From an uncultured Clostridia bacterium (lineage in GTDB: Bacteria > Bacillota > Clostridia > Christensenellales > Aristaeellaceae), in the NCBI GenBank assembly GCA_934630975.1, contig CAKTXH010000085.1:1-10914 (forward strand): DNA of 10,914 bases. Reading direction: 5' to 3'. Positions 1 to 6,474 of this stretch are shown piece by piece. Position 1 is the stretch's first letter. The number at the start of each line of letters is the position of its first letter. Below the pieces are notes generated by a model. The model did not search any database. It saw nothing but the letters and a program-made list of their open reading frames with translations, and was not told where the DNA came from. The position numbers and the translations under genes were made by a program.

Positions 1-24
1 TCACCACCCTTATTTGTTGGCTTT

Positions 25-33
25 ATTATATCA
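25..33 (-). promoter_or_regulatory. Extended -10 promoter for a gene left of the window
   Basis: On the minus strand TGATATAAT (33 to 25) is a perfect extended -10 element. No good -35 is seen at 17 bases (ATGAAC). Transcription would begin near 18 and run off the left edge. The sequence AAGGGTGGTGA at 11 to 1 resembles a ribosome binding site, so the gene probably starts just outside the window. A competing reading is an in-frame ATG at 53 to 51, open to the edge (17 codons), but it has no Shine-Dalgarno sequence. Confidence 0.45.
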
Positions 34-66
34 TATTTTATCGTTTCGTTCATGGTTTCGATTAAA

Positions 67-90
67 TCAGAGGTTCCCTAGCGCAGTCAT
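67..90 (-). CDS. Seven-codon open frame with ideal ribosome binding site (possible leader peptide)
   Basis: ATG at 90 to 88 is preceded by AGGAGG (104 to 99) at a spacing of 8 bases, a near-ideal Shine-Dalgarno arrangement. The frame encodes M-T-A-L-G-N-L and stops with TGA at 69 to 67. It lies between ttcA and the predicted promoter of the next minus-strand gene. Its Shine-Dalgarno sequence sits in the downstream arm of a perfect 13-bp inverted repeat, so it would be masked if that hairpin formed in a longer transcript. No recognisable attenuator codon run is present. It could be a true leader peptide, a vestigial start of a decayed gene, or chance. Confidence 0.3.
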   Translation of the reverse strand: MTALGNL

Positions 91-95
91 ACAAA

Positions 96-146
96 TTCCC
101 TCCTGTTCTTCAGCCTCATTATAACGCTTTGCCGAACAGGAGGGAA
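96..146. repeat. Perfect 13-bp inverted repeat with 25-nt spacer
   Basis: TTCCCTCCTGTTC (96-108) is the exact reverse complement of 134-146. The spacer (109-133) contains, on the minus strand, the -10-like TATAAT at 123 to 118. As RNA on the minus strand the hairpin would hide an AGGAGG sequence and is followed by a weak U-rich run (UUUGU), so it could double as the ttcA terminator. As DNA it could be an operator flanking a promoter. The sequence alone does not decide between these. Confidence 0.7.
118..146 (-). promoter_or_regulatory. Possible promoter inside the inverted repeat
   Basis: Minus-strand TATAAT at 123 to 118 lies 17 bases downstream of TTCCCT (146 to 141), a poor -35 matching consensus at about three of six positions. 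The -10 is perfect but has no TGN extension. If active, it starts transcription near 111 and reads the seven-codon frame. Both elements are embraced by the 13-bp inverted repeat, which suggests operator control. Confidence 0.3.
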
Positions 147-202
147 GTACGCACCTTTTTATAACCGTGCCGTTTACGGAAGATTGTCAATACGCATGGA
201 TG

Positions 203-937
203 TTAATCGTACTCTCCGATCTTCTTTTGATCCCATAAACCGTATTGTTCGCTGTTTTTGAGGGCTGAGAGCATGTTATCCTTCAAATGCGGATAGGTTT
301 TGCACATGGATGCAATCAACTGCTTAATTTCTTCCCGCCTGGAATGGCCGTCCATCGGGCAGGAGTTGTGCACGACGGGCAGTTTCAACTGCCTGACAAC
401 ATGGATGATATGTTTTTCGGGCACATAGATCATGGGGCGAATAACCGTTATATCTGCGCCGGGCAAAAACATGTTCGGATGAAAGGTATGAAGCCGCCCC
501 TCGAAAATCATCGACATCATCAGGGTTTCAATCGCATCTTCCCGATGATGGCCGAGCGCGACTTTGTTGCAGCCTAATCGTTTGGCCGCGTCATTCAGTG
601 CACCGCGCCGCATTTTGGCGCAAAGCGAACAGGGGTTCGGTTCCTTGCGGACATCAAACACAACCTTCGCGATATCGGTCTGAATCATATCAAATGGGAT
701 ATCCAACTCTTCGCACCAGCGCACAACCGGCGAAGCATCGAAAGGTTCCATGCCCATATTGAGCATAATCCCGCGAAGCTCAAAACGCTTATGTTCAAAT
801 TTGCGATACAGCGAAAGGGCATAGAGCAGCAGCAGGCTGTCCTTTCCGCCGGAAACGCCAACCGCCACGCGGTCGCCTGGCAAAATCATTTCAAAATCTT
901 CATCCGCTCTGCGAATATCGCCCAACACGGTTTTCAT
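203..937 (-). CDS. ttcA: TtcA-family tRNA 2-thiocytidine biosynthesis protein
   Basis: This is a PP-loop ATPase of the TtcA family, which adenylates cytidine 32 of certain tRNAs and replaces its oxygen with sulfur in the cytoplasm, using an iron-sulfur cluster. Visible motifs are the PP-loop SGGKDS (residues 29-34), the CxxC pair C103/C106, the GHHREDAIETL motif (129-139) and a third cysteine, C193, in NSCPMDG. Together these match the three cluster-binding cysteines of the family. The protein is 244 residues, shorter than the roughly 310-residue E. coli enzyme, as is common for Firmicute members. The ATG at 937 is chosen because AGAGGCGG lies just upstream. A TTG start at 994 would be in frame but falls inside the promoter -35 box. 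The family is clear, but the exact substrate (s2C32) is inferred, since related PP-loop enzymes modify other positions. Confidence 0.85.
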   Translation of the reverse strand: MKTVLGDIRRADEDFEMILPGDRVAVGVSGGKDSLLLLYALSLYRKFEHKRFELRGIMLNMGMEPFDASPVVRWCEELDIPFDMIQTDIAKVVFDVRKEPNPCSLCAKMRRGALNDAAKRLGCNKVALGHHREDAIETLMMSMIFEGRLHTFHPNMFLPGADITVIRPMIYVPEKHIIHVVRQLKLPVVHNSCPMDGHSRREEIKQLIASMCKTYPHLKDNMLSALKNSEQYGLWDQKKIGEYD

Positions 938-965
938 TTTTTCGCCGCCTCTCTTTGTTTCCCAA

Positions 966-994
966 AGTATATCAGCAGGCGGCGAAAACGTCAA
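966..994 (-). promoter_or_regulatory. ttcA promoter overlapping the kinase stop codon
   Basis: Minus-strand TTGACG (994 to 989), a 17-base spacer, then TATACT (971 to 966) preceded by TGA, giving an extended -10. The kinase stop codon TGA (993 to 991) is part of the -35 hexamer. The predicted start of transcription is near 959, about 22 bases before the ttcA ATG. This makes ttcA separately transcribable from the upstream two-component operon. Confidence 0.75.
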
Positions 995-2334
995 TGTCTG
1001 GGCAATTCCAGCACGAATTCGCTTCCTTCGCCAAGTCTGCTGGTCACGCGGAGAGAGCCTCCGTGCAGCGCCGCAATTTCCCGACAGAGGGAAAGCCCCA
1101 GCCCTGTTCCGCGGCGGTCTCGAACGGAATCCACACGATAGAATCGTTCAAAAATATGGGGAAGATCCGCTTCGGAAATGCCGATTCCGTCATCGCGAAC
1201 AGAAATTCTGACGCTGTTTGGCAGTGCCTGCGCCTTTACCCGAATCTGCCCGCCTTCGCGCCCGCATTTTACAGCATTTTCAACCAGATTGAGGATCATC
1301 TGCGTAAAAAGGCTTTGATCCGCAACGACAGTAAAAAACTCGTCCACATCGCAGATAAACGAAATATTTCGGGCCTGAAGTTCCTCGTTTAGCGCTTCCG
1401 CAATGCCGTCAATCGTCGCGCGGACTGACAGTTCCTCCAATTCCAGCGATAGACGCCCGGTTTGGGCGCGGGCGATGGAGAGCATTTGACCCATCAGCTT
1501 ATTCATCCGGCCACATTCCCGCAGAATGACGGAAAGCGCTTCCCGCTGCTCGCCGGTCGTGTTGGAAAGCGCGAGCAGGTTTTCGGCATAAGCCGTGATC
1601 ACCGCCAACGGCGTTCGAAGCTCATGGGACGCATCCGACGTAAAGCGGCGTTCCCGGCGAAACGCTTCGTCTATGGATTCAATCATTCGGTTGAGCGTAT
1701 GAATCAACGCGTCAAGCTCGTCGTGCGTCCCCATTTCCGGGATGCGCGCAGAAAAATCGCTGCCGCCTGCCAGCCTCTCGGCGGTTTCCGAAATCGTGTG
1801 AATCGGAGCGAGGATTCGGCCGGCAACCACAAAACTGACCGCGCCGGAAAGCAGCATCAGCAGCGGCAGAGCAAACATACCGATTAACCTCAGCAGCGCA
1901 AACACCCGTTCATCGCTTTCGCAGGAAACAGCCGCCATCGCGCAGACCGTTTCGTTTCCGACGACAAACGGCCCAGAAGTCATGGCTAAATAGGTCGATT
2001 GATCAATCTGCACCCGAACGGGTACGTTCGGTTCGGCTTTTTCCAATTCCGGCAGATTTCCGCCTGAGGTGGAAAGAAGCGCACCATCCTCCAGCCATAC
2101 GGCATATCGCGCTTCCTCCGAAAGCGGAACTTCGTCTTCGTAAAACGGATATCCGTTTCGGTTTTCCACCTGAACCACAACCTGAGCCAGCGTAAGTTCG
2201 ACGCTCTGGCGGCGATAAGCGGAAATGACGTGTACAGTCAACGCGTAAATCGCGAAAAAAGCCGCTGCAAAGAGAAGAGAAGCGGCAGCAGCGTTGGCGA
2301 GCGTCATTCGGGCGCGCAGCTTTAGTCGTTTCAC
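991..2334 (-). CDS. Membrane sensor histidine kinase (HAMP-HisKA-HATPase)
   Basis: This 447-residue kinase autophosphorylates on histidine and passes the phosphate to the response regulator encoded immediately upstream. Segments in order: TM1 about 13-37, an extracytoplasmic sensor of about 105 residues (40-145), TM2 about 148-171, HAMP about 172-225, H-box SHELRTP with H237, N-box LNLVENAVKC (N349, N353), G1 DDGIGI (381-386), F-box FERFYR (395-400) and G2 GTGLGLS (409-415). All catalytic motifs are intact. The start is GTG at 2334. It overlaps the regulator stop as GTGA, so the two are translationally coupled. The sensor region has no domain I recognise, so the signal is unknown. The layout resembles CutS/CusS-type kinases, but that does not define a ligand. 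Confidence 0.93.
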   Translation of the reverse strand: MKRLKLRARMTLANAAAASLLFAAAFFAIYALTVHVISAYRRQSVELTLAQVVVQVENRNGYPFYEDEVPLSEEARYAVWLEDGALLSTSGGNLPELEKAEPNVPVRVQIDQSTYLAMTSGPFVVGNETVCAMAAVSCESDERVFALLRLIGMFALPLLMLLSGAVSFVVAGRILAPIHTISETAERLAGGSDFSARIPEMGTHDELDALIHTLNRMIESIDEAFRRERRFTSDASHELRTPLAVITAYAENLLALSNTTGEQREALSVILRECGRMNKLMGQMLSIARAQTGRLSLELEELSVRATIDGIAEALNEELQARNISFICDVDEFFTVVADQSLFTQMILNLVENAVKCGREGGQIRVKAQALPNSVRISVRDDGIGISEADLPHIFERFYRVDSVRDRRGTGLGLSLCREIAALHGGSLRVTSRLGEGSEFVLELPRH

Positions 2335-3014
2335 GGCTTATCCTCCTGATCACTGACGCGATACCCGAAGCCGCGAACCGTATGAATCAGCTTGCTTGGA
2401 TACGGTCTGTCTATCTTGGCGCGCAGATAGCCGATATACACATCGACCAGATTGGTTTCAAAGCTGCTGTCATAATTCCAAACGTGGTCAAAAATCTGGT
2501 CGCGCGTCAACACCTGCCCGCAATTGCGGAGCAGATATTCCAGCAGCGCATATTCCTTGGCTGTCAGGCGGATCTCTTTTCCTGCGCGGGAAACGCTGTG
2601 CGTTGTCGTATTCATGGTTAAATCGCCGCAGGTCAGCAGGGGAGATCTGCCCGTTCCGTGCCGCCGAAGCATGGCGCGGATGCGCGCCAGAAGCTCGTCA
2701 AAGGAAAACGGCTTCGTTAAATAATCGTCCGCACCGAGATCCAGCCCCGTCACGCGATCCTCGATTGCATCGCGCGCGGTAAGCATCAGCGCTGCGCATT
2801 CGCAGCCTTCCCGCCAAAGCGTTGAAAGCAGTTCAAACCCATCCATGCCCGGCAGCATGACGTCCAGAATCAACGCGTCATATTCCGCGCTGCGGGCATA
2901 CAGCAGGCCGTCCGCTCCGTCCCCGCAGGCATCAACGGCATAGCCTTCCCGCGTTAAACGGCTGATCAGCGCATGCCGCAGCGCGGGATCATCCTCAACA
3001 ACCAGCAGTCTCAT
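2331..3014 (-). CDS. OmpR/PhoB-family response regulator
   Basis: This 227-residue DNA-binding response regulator is the partner of the adjacent kinase. The receiver domain (about 1-115) has the acidic pair D8/D9, phosphoacceptor D51 in LILDVMLPGMDG, T79 and K101 (LTKPF). The C-terminal winged helix (about 128-222) ends with the typical IHTVRGFGYRV. ATG at 3014 is chosen because AAGGAG lies 10 bases upstream and the protein then begins at the canonical MRLLVVEDD. An in-frame ATG at 3092 would add 26 residues unrelated to a receiver domain and would cover the promoter. The gene is divergent from the secreted glycosidase-like gene, a plausible target. TTTCAT repeats spaced 11 bases apart, upstream at 3087-3071, suggest autoregulation. 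Confidence 0.93.
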   Translation of the reverse strand: MRLLVVEDDPALRHALISRLTREGYAVDACGDGADGLLYARSAEYDALILDVMLPGMDGFELLSTLWREGCECAALMLTARDAIEDRVTGLDLGADDYLTKPFSFDELLARIRAMLRRHGTGRSPLLTCGDLTMNTTTHSVSRAGKEIRLTAKEYALLEYLLRNCGQVLTRDQIFDHVWNYDSSFETNLVDVYIGYLRAKIDRPYPSKLIHTVRGFGYRVSDQEDKP

Positions 3015-3054
3015 CGTTTCAATACTCCTTGAACGGTATTCTTTCTCATTAAAC

Positions 3055-3063
3055 AGAATATCA
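3055..3063 (-). promoter_or_regulatory. Extended -10 promoter of the two-component operon
   Basis: Minus-strand TGATATTCT (3063 to 3055) is a TGN-extended -10. No consensus -35 is present. Instead, two TTTCAT repeats with 11-base periodicity (3087-3082 and 3076-3071) occupy the -39 to -23 region. A weak -35 with nearby direct repeats is typical of promoters activated by OmpR-family regulators. The predicted start of transcription is near 3048. Confidence 0.4.
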
Positions 3064-3066
3064 CCC

Positions 3067-3127
3067 AAACATGAAAAACAGATGAAAGCCATGTTAAATT
3101 TAAAAAAGGTCGAACAGCTTCATGTTT
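3067..3127. promoter_or_regulatory. Candidate response-regulator binding sites in the divergent promoter region
   Basis: The 9-mer TTCATGTTT occurs on the minus strand at 3075-3067 and in opposite orientation on the plus strand at 3119-3127. A further minus-strand copy, TTTCATCTGTT, lies 11 bases upstream of the first (3087-3077). TTCATC on the minus strand and TTCATG on the plus strand are each 20 bases from their respective -10 elements. A perfect palindrome TTAAATTTAA (3094-3103) lies between them. OmpR-family proteins bind direct repeats with an 11-base period, so binding by the adjacent regulator is a reasonable inference. Confidence 0.35.
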
Positions 3128-3141
3128 TTCTTAAATTGGGC

Positions 3142-3150
3142 TGATATACT
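3142..3150 (+). promoter_or_regulatory. Extended -10 promoter of the secreted glycosidase-like gene
   Basis: TGATATACT (3142-3150) is an extended -10 identical to that of ttcA. The -35 region is poor (ATGTTT at 17 bases). Transcription would begin near 3157, about 37 bases before the start codon. Confidence 0.45.
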
Positions 3151-3193
3151 GTCGCCGTTCCCCGGACGAGGGGAAGGAAACGGAGGCATTTTG

Positions 3194-3985
3194 ATGATGA
3201 AATCCCATTCGTTTTTGGCTGCCGGTATTCTTGCGTTCTGCGCCGCTGCCCCGGCTGTTTCGCTTGCGCAGGACTGGCAGACGCCCTGCATTGACGCGCC
3301 TTATGATTACAGCTATACGGATGAAACGCGTCAGGTCGTCATTGACCGCTTTCAGGAGAACGGCATTACGTATTTTGTCGCCGATGTGCAAATCAGCGAC
3401 CCGGAGGATTTACGCGCCGTAATTGCCCGCGAAAACGGAAATGGCGCAACGCAGGCGTTGACCAGCATTGTCGCCGGTCAGGATGCCGTGTTGGCTATCA
3501 ACGGCGACGACTACGGCACCCATCGGTACGGCACCATCATTCGAAACGGCCAGCCTCTTCGCGCCGCGCAGACCACGCGGAACATGCTGATTGTTGACCA
3601 AAACGGCGACTTTTCCCTGCGCATCGACCGAAAGAACGAAAAGCCCAAACAGCTCAGCGCAGATTTGATGGACGCCGGAACGTGGCAGACCTTCGAATTC
3701 GGCCCAGCGCTCATTGAAAACGGGGAGAAACTGACATTCAGCCGGGCTTTCGACCTGATTTCCACAAAGTCCTCCCGCCATGAGCCTCGAACCGCCATCG
3801 GGCAGATCGATACGCTGCATTATGCCGTCATCGTCGCCGACAGACGGCAGGACGGCTATTCTATCGGTATGACGCTGCCGGAATGTGTCGGCGGGGAAAT
3901 CCCGGCCACAGTTTTGCAGACTGCACTGTTTGCCCTGCTTGGCATCCTTGCCAAGCGAATGTTAAATTCTCGGGGAAGCGATTGA
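3194..3985 (+). CDS. Secreted phosphodiester glycosidase-like (NAGPA-domain) protein with atypical C-terminus
   Basis: A 263-residue exported protein. A signal peptide covers about residues 1-25 (cleavage likely after SLA). The body matches the NAGPA/phosphodiester glycosidase family of exopolysaccharide-linked enzymes: AVLAINGDDYG (98-108), RNMLIVDQNGDF (129-140), FEFGPALIENG (167-177), the hallmark PRTAIGQ (198-204) and GYSIGMTLPE (221-230). Family members then normally continue with a stretch containing NLDGGGS and a substrate-site strand. Here the sequence turns into GGEIPATV plus a short hydrophobic run and a basic end (KRMLNSR). No reading frame downstream restores the motif. The tail could be a membrane or sortase-like anchor (IPAT, hydrophobic, basic) or a remnant of a deletion. 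Activity is therefore uncertain. GGAGG sits 7 bases before the ATG at 3194. It diverges from the two-component operon, a likely regulator. Confidence 0.75.
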   Translation: MMKSHSFLAAGILAFCAAAPAVSLAQDWQTPCIDAPYDYSYTDETRQVVIDRFQENGITYFVADVQISDPEDLRAVIARENGNGATQALTSIVAGQDAVLAINGDDYGTHRYGTIIRNGQPLRAAQTTRNMLIVDQNGDFSLRIDRKNEKPKQLSADLMDAGTWQTFEFGPALIENGEKLTFSRAFDLISTKSSRHEPRTAIGQIDTLHYAVIVADRRQDGYSIGMTLPECVGGEIPATVLQTALFALLGILAKRMLNSRGSD

Positions 3986-4010
3986 CGAAAGCCGCACTTA
4001 CTGATACAAT
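3982..4010 (+). promoter_or_regulatory. popT promoter overlapping the preceding stop codon
   Basis: TTGACG (3982-3987), a 17-base spacer and TACAAT (4005-4010) with an upstream TGA that makes an extended -10. The stop codon TGA (3983-3985) of the glycosidase-like gene is inside the -35 hexamer. Transcription should begin near 4017, leaving a leader of about 120 nt. Confidence 0.75.
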
Positions 4011-4029
4011 AGCAAAGAAAATATTCCGT

Positions 4030-4102
4030 TGGATTCTGCCAGTCGAGGGAAAAAGCTCCTTTTTCCAATCAGGCGCGAGTGATTCCGAGCAGGCGGAGTC
4101 CA
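4030..4102 (+). promoter_or_regulatory. Structured 5' leader of popT (three-way-junction-like RNA)
   Basis: The leader can close an 11-bp stem between 4030-4040 and 4092-4102 (nine Watson-Crick and two G-U pairs). Inside it are an 8-bp perfect hairpin, GGAAAAAG (4048-4055) with a CTC loop and CTTTTTCC (4059-4066), and a 5-bp hairpin AATCA/TGATT (4067-4071/4080-4084). The element lies wholly between the promoter and the ribosome binding site GAGGTGG (4123-4129). CTTTTTCC could alternatively pair imperfectly with GGTGGAAG at the ribosome binding site. It matches no riboswitch class I recognise. Without covariation evidence, the fold and any regulatory role are inference. Confidence 0.4.
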
Positions 4103-4137
4103 CTGAAATGGAACCGAATTTTGAGGTGGAAGAAAGC

Positions 4138-4992
4138 ATGAAAACGATTTTTGACATTCTGCGCGGCGTGGTCATCGGTCTGGCCAACATCATTCCCGGC
4201 GTCAGCGGCGGCACGATGATGGTTTCTATGGGTATTTATGACACGATCATCGGCTGCATTAACTCCCTGTTCAAGGATTTCAAGCGCTGCATCAAAACGC
4301 TCTGGCCGTATGCGCTGGGTATGGTGCTGGGCATCCTCGGTCTGGCCAAGCTGATCACGTTCCTGCTGGAAACGTATCCGCTGCCGACCAACATGGCGTT
4401 CATCGGCCTGATTCTCGGCGGTCTACCGATGATTCTCAAAAAGATGAAAGGCGAAAAGAAAGGCGTCGCGGGCGTAATCGCCTTCGTGCTGGCCTTTGCG
4501 CTGGTTGTCGGGCTTAAAATCGTCGGCGGCGGCAATGGCGCGGATGCATCCATCACGCTGAGCATCGGCCAGATGATCATCCTGTTCTTCATGGGCGTCA
4601 TCGCTGCGGCAACGATGGTCATTCCGGGCGTCAGCGGCTCCATGATGCTGATGCTGCTGGGCTATTACAACCCGGTCGTCGGCTCGGTGAGCGGTTTGGT
4701 GGACGCGCTGCTTTCCGGCAATATCGGCGCCATGCTCAGCTGCTGCGGCGTGCTGATTCCGTTCGGCGTCGGCGTTGTGGTCGGCATTTTTGCCGTAGCG
4801 AAGCTGATTGAGATTCTGCTGCGTCGTTTCCCCGGCCCGACTTATTGCGCCATCATGGGTCTGGTGACGGCCTCCCCGGTCGCCATTCTGCTGGGGCTGA
4901 GCGATGTGGGCGTAACCGCCGTGACGGTGATCGTCTCTATCGTTGCCCTTGCGCTGGGCTGCGTGGCCGCTTACAAACTCGGCGGCGAATAA
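4138..4992 (+). CDS. popT: DUF368/PopT-family undecaprenyl phosphate transporter
   Basis: A 284-residue polytopic membrane protein of the DUF368 family. Members (PopT) recycle undecaprenyl phosphate, the lipid carrier for peptidoglycan and other envelope polymers, across the cytoplasmic membrane. The diagnostic pair of IPGVSGG/IPGVSGS motifs is at residues 19-25 and 162-168. The companion loops FIGLILGGLP (88-97) and AIMGLVTASP (238-247) reflect the internal duplication of the fold. Most of the rest is hydrophobic helix. The ATG at 4138 is chosen because the family begins close to the first motif and GAGGTGG precedes it. The frame stays open upstream to about 3883, but that part overlaps the previous gene and is not membrane-like. 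It has its own promoter and a structured leader, and ends 4 bases before the metK promoter. Confidence 0.9.
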   Translation: MKTIFDILRGVVIGLANIIPGVSGGTMMVSMGIYDTIIGCINSLFKDFKRCIKTLWPYALGMVLGILGLAKLITFLLETYPLPTNMAFIGLILGGLPMILKKMKGEKKGVAGVIAFVLAFALVVGLKIVGGGNGADASITLSIGQMIILFFMGVIAAATMVIPGVSGSMMLMLLGYYNPVVGSVSGLVDALLSGNIGAMLSCCGVLIPFGVGVVVGIFAVAKLIEILLRRFPGPTYCAIMGLVTASPVAILLGLSDVGVTAVTVIVSIVALALGCVAAYKLGGE

Positions 4993-4996
4993 TGGA

Positions 4997-5025
4997 TTGA
5001 CAAACCCGGGTTTACCTGCTATAAT
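4997..5025 (+). promoter_or_regulatory. Consensus promoter of metK
   Basis: TTGACA (4997-5002), a 17-base spacer and TATAAT (5020-5025), preceded by TGC as an extended -10. Both hexamers are perfect sigma-A consensus. Transcription should begin near 5032, just upstream of the riboswitch. Such a strong promoter makes sense where output is set by transcription attenuation. Confidence 0.92.
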
Positions 5026-5045
5026 AGAAACGTTTTTTGAATTAC

Positions 5046-5149
5046 ATACAGCCTTATTGAGAGCGGCGGAGGGAATAGGCCCGATGAAGCCCGGCAACCG
5101 GTTGAATTCGGTGCTAAATCCTACGGCTTTGGCCGGCAGATGAGGTATG
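5046..5149 (+). promoter_or_regulatory. SAM-I (S-box) riboswitch aptamer
   Basis: The conserved S-box core is clear: CTTAT-GAGAG, GGCGGAGGGA, GGCCCGATGAAGCCCGGCAA, GGTGCTAAATCC and GATGAGG. P1 closes as CCTTAT (5052-5057) with ATGAGG (5140-5145), extended by CATA/TATG. SAM binding stabilises P1. A plausible antiterminator pairs 5136-5145 with 5165-5174, with one G-G mismatch. It uses the 3' strand of P1 and the 5' arm of the terminator, so it is exclusive with both. High SAM would thus switch off metK. Confidence 0.96.
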
Positions 5150-5157
5150 GTTGAAAT

Positions 5158-5192
5158 AAAACCGCCTGATTTGCGCAATCGGGCGGTTTTTT
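5158..5192 (+). terminator. Riboswitch-controlled intrinsic terminator
   Basis: A 10-bp stem CCGCCTGATT (5162-5171) / AATCGGGCGG (5177-5186), with one G-U pair and a TGCGC loop, is followed by six T residues (5187-5192). It lies directly after the SAM aptamer and before the metK ribosome binding site, as expected for the attenuator. Confidence 0.93.
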
Positions 5193-5234
5193 CATGCCGC
5201 TGAGCAGCTCTCATCAAGCGAGAGGAGAAAACGA

Positions 5235-6407
<1,173 letters not shown>

Positions 6408-6420
6408 TTTCTTCACACGC

Positions 6421-6458
6421 AAAAAGACGTTGGCATTTCGAAAACCAACGTCTTTTTT
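6421..6458. terminator. Bidirectional terminator between metK and rqcH
   Basis: A 13-bp perfect stem AAAAAGACGTTGG (6421-6433) / CCAACGTCTTTTT (6445-6457) with an 11-base loop. The T run follows the stem for metK on the plus strand, and the A run becomes a T run for rqcH on the minus strand. It sits between the converging stop codons, 13 bases after metK and 16 after rqcH. Confidence 0.92.
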
Positions 6459-6474
6459 ATATGTTTTCTAACGA

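Noticed and set aside
938..994. Longer ttcA starting at TTG 994
   Set aside because: The extra 19 residues include the promoter -10 and -35. The ATG at 937 has a good ribosome binding site and gives a normal family N-terminus.
3883..4020. Frameshift hiding the missing glycosidase C-terminus
   Set aside because: I read the other two plus frames after the GMTLPE motif and found no NLDGGG-like or other family sequence, so a simple frameshift does not explain the ending.
3883..4137. N-terminal extension of popT by 85 residues
   Set aside because: It overlaps the preceding gene and covers the popT promoter, and the encoded residues are hydrophilic and unlike the DUF368 N-terminus.
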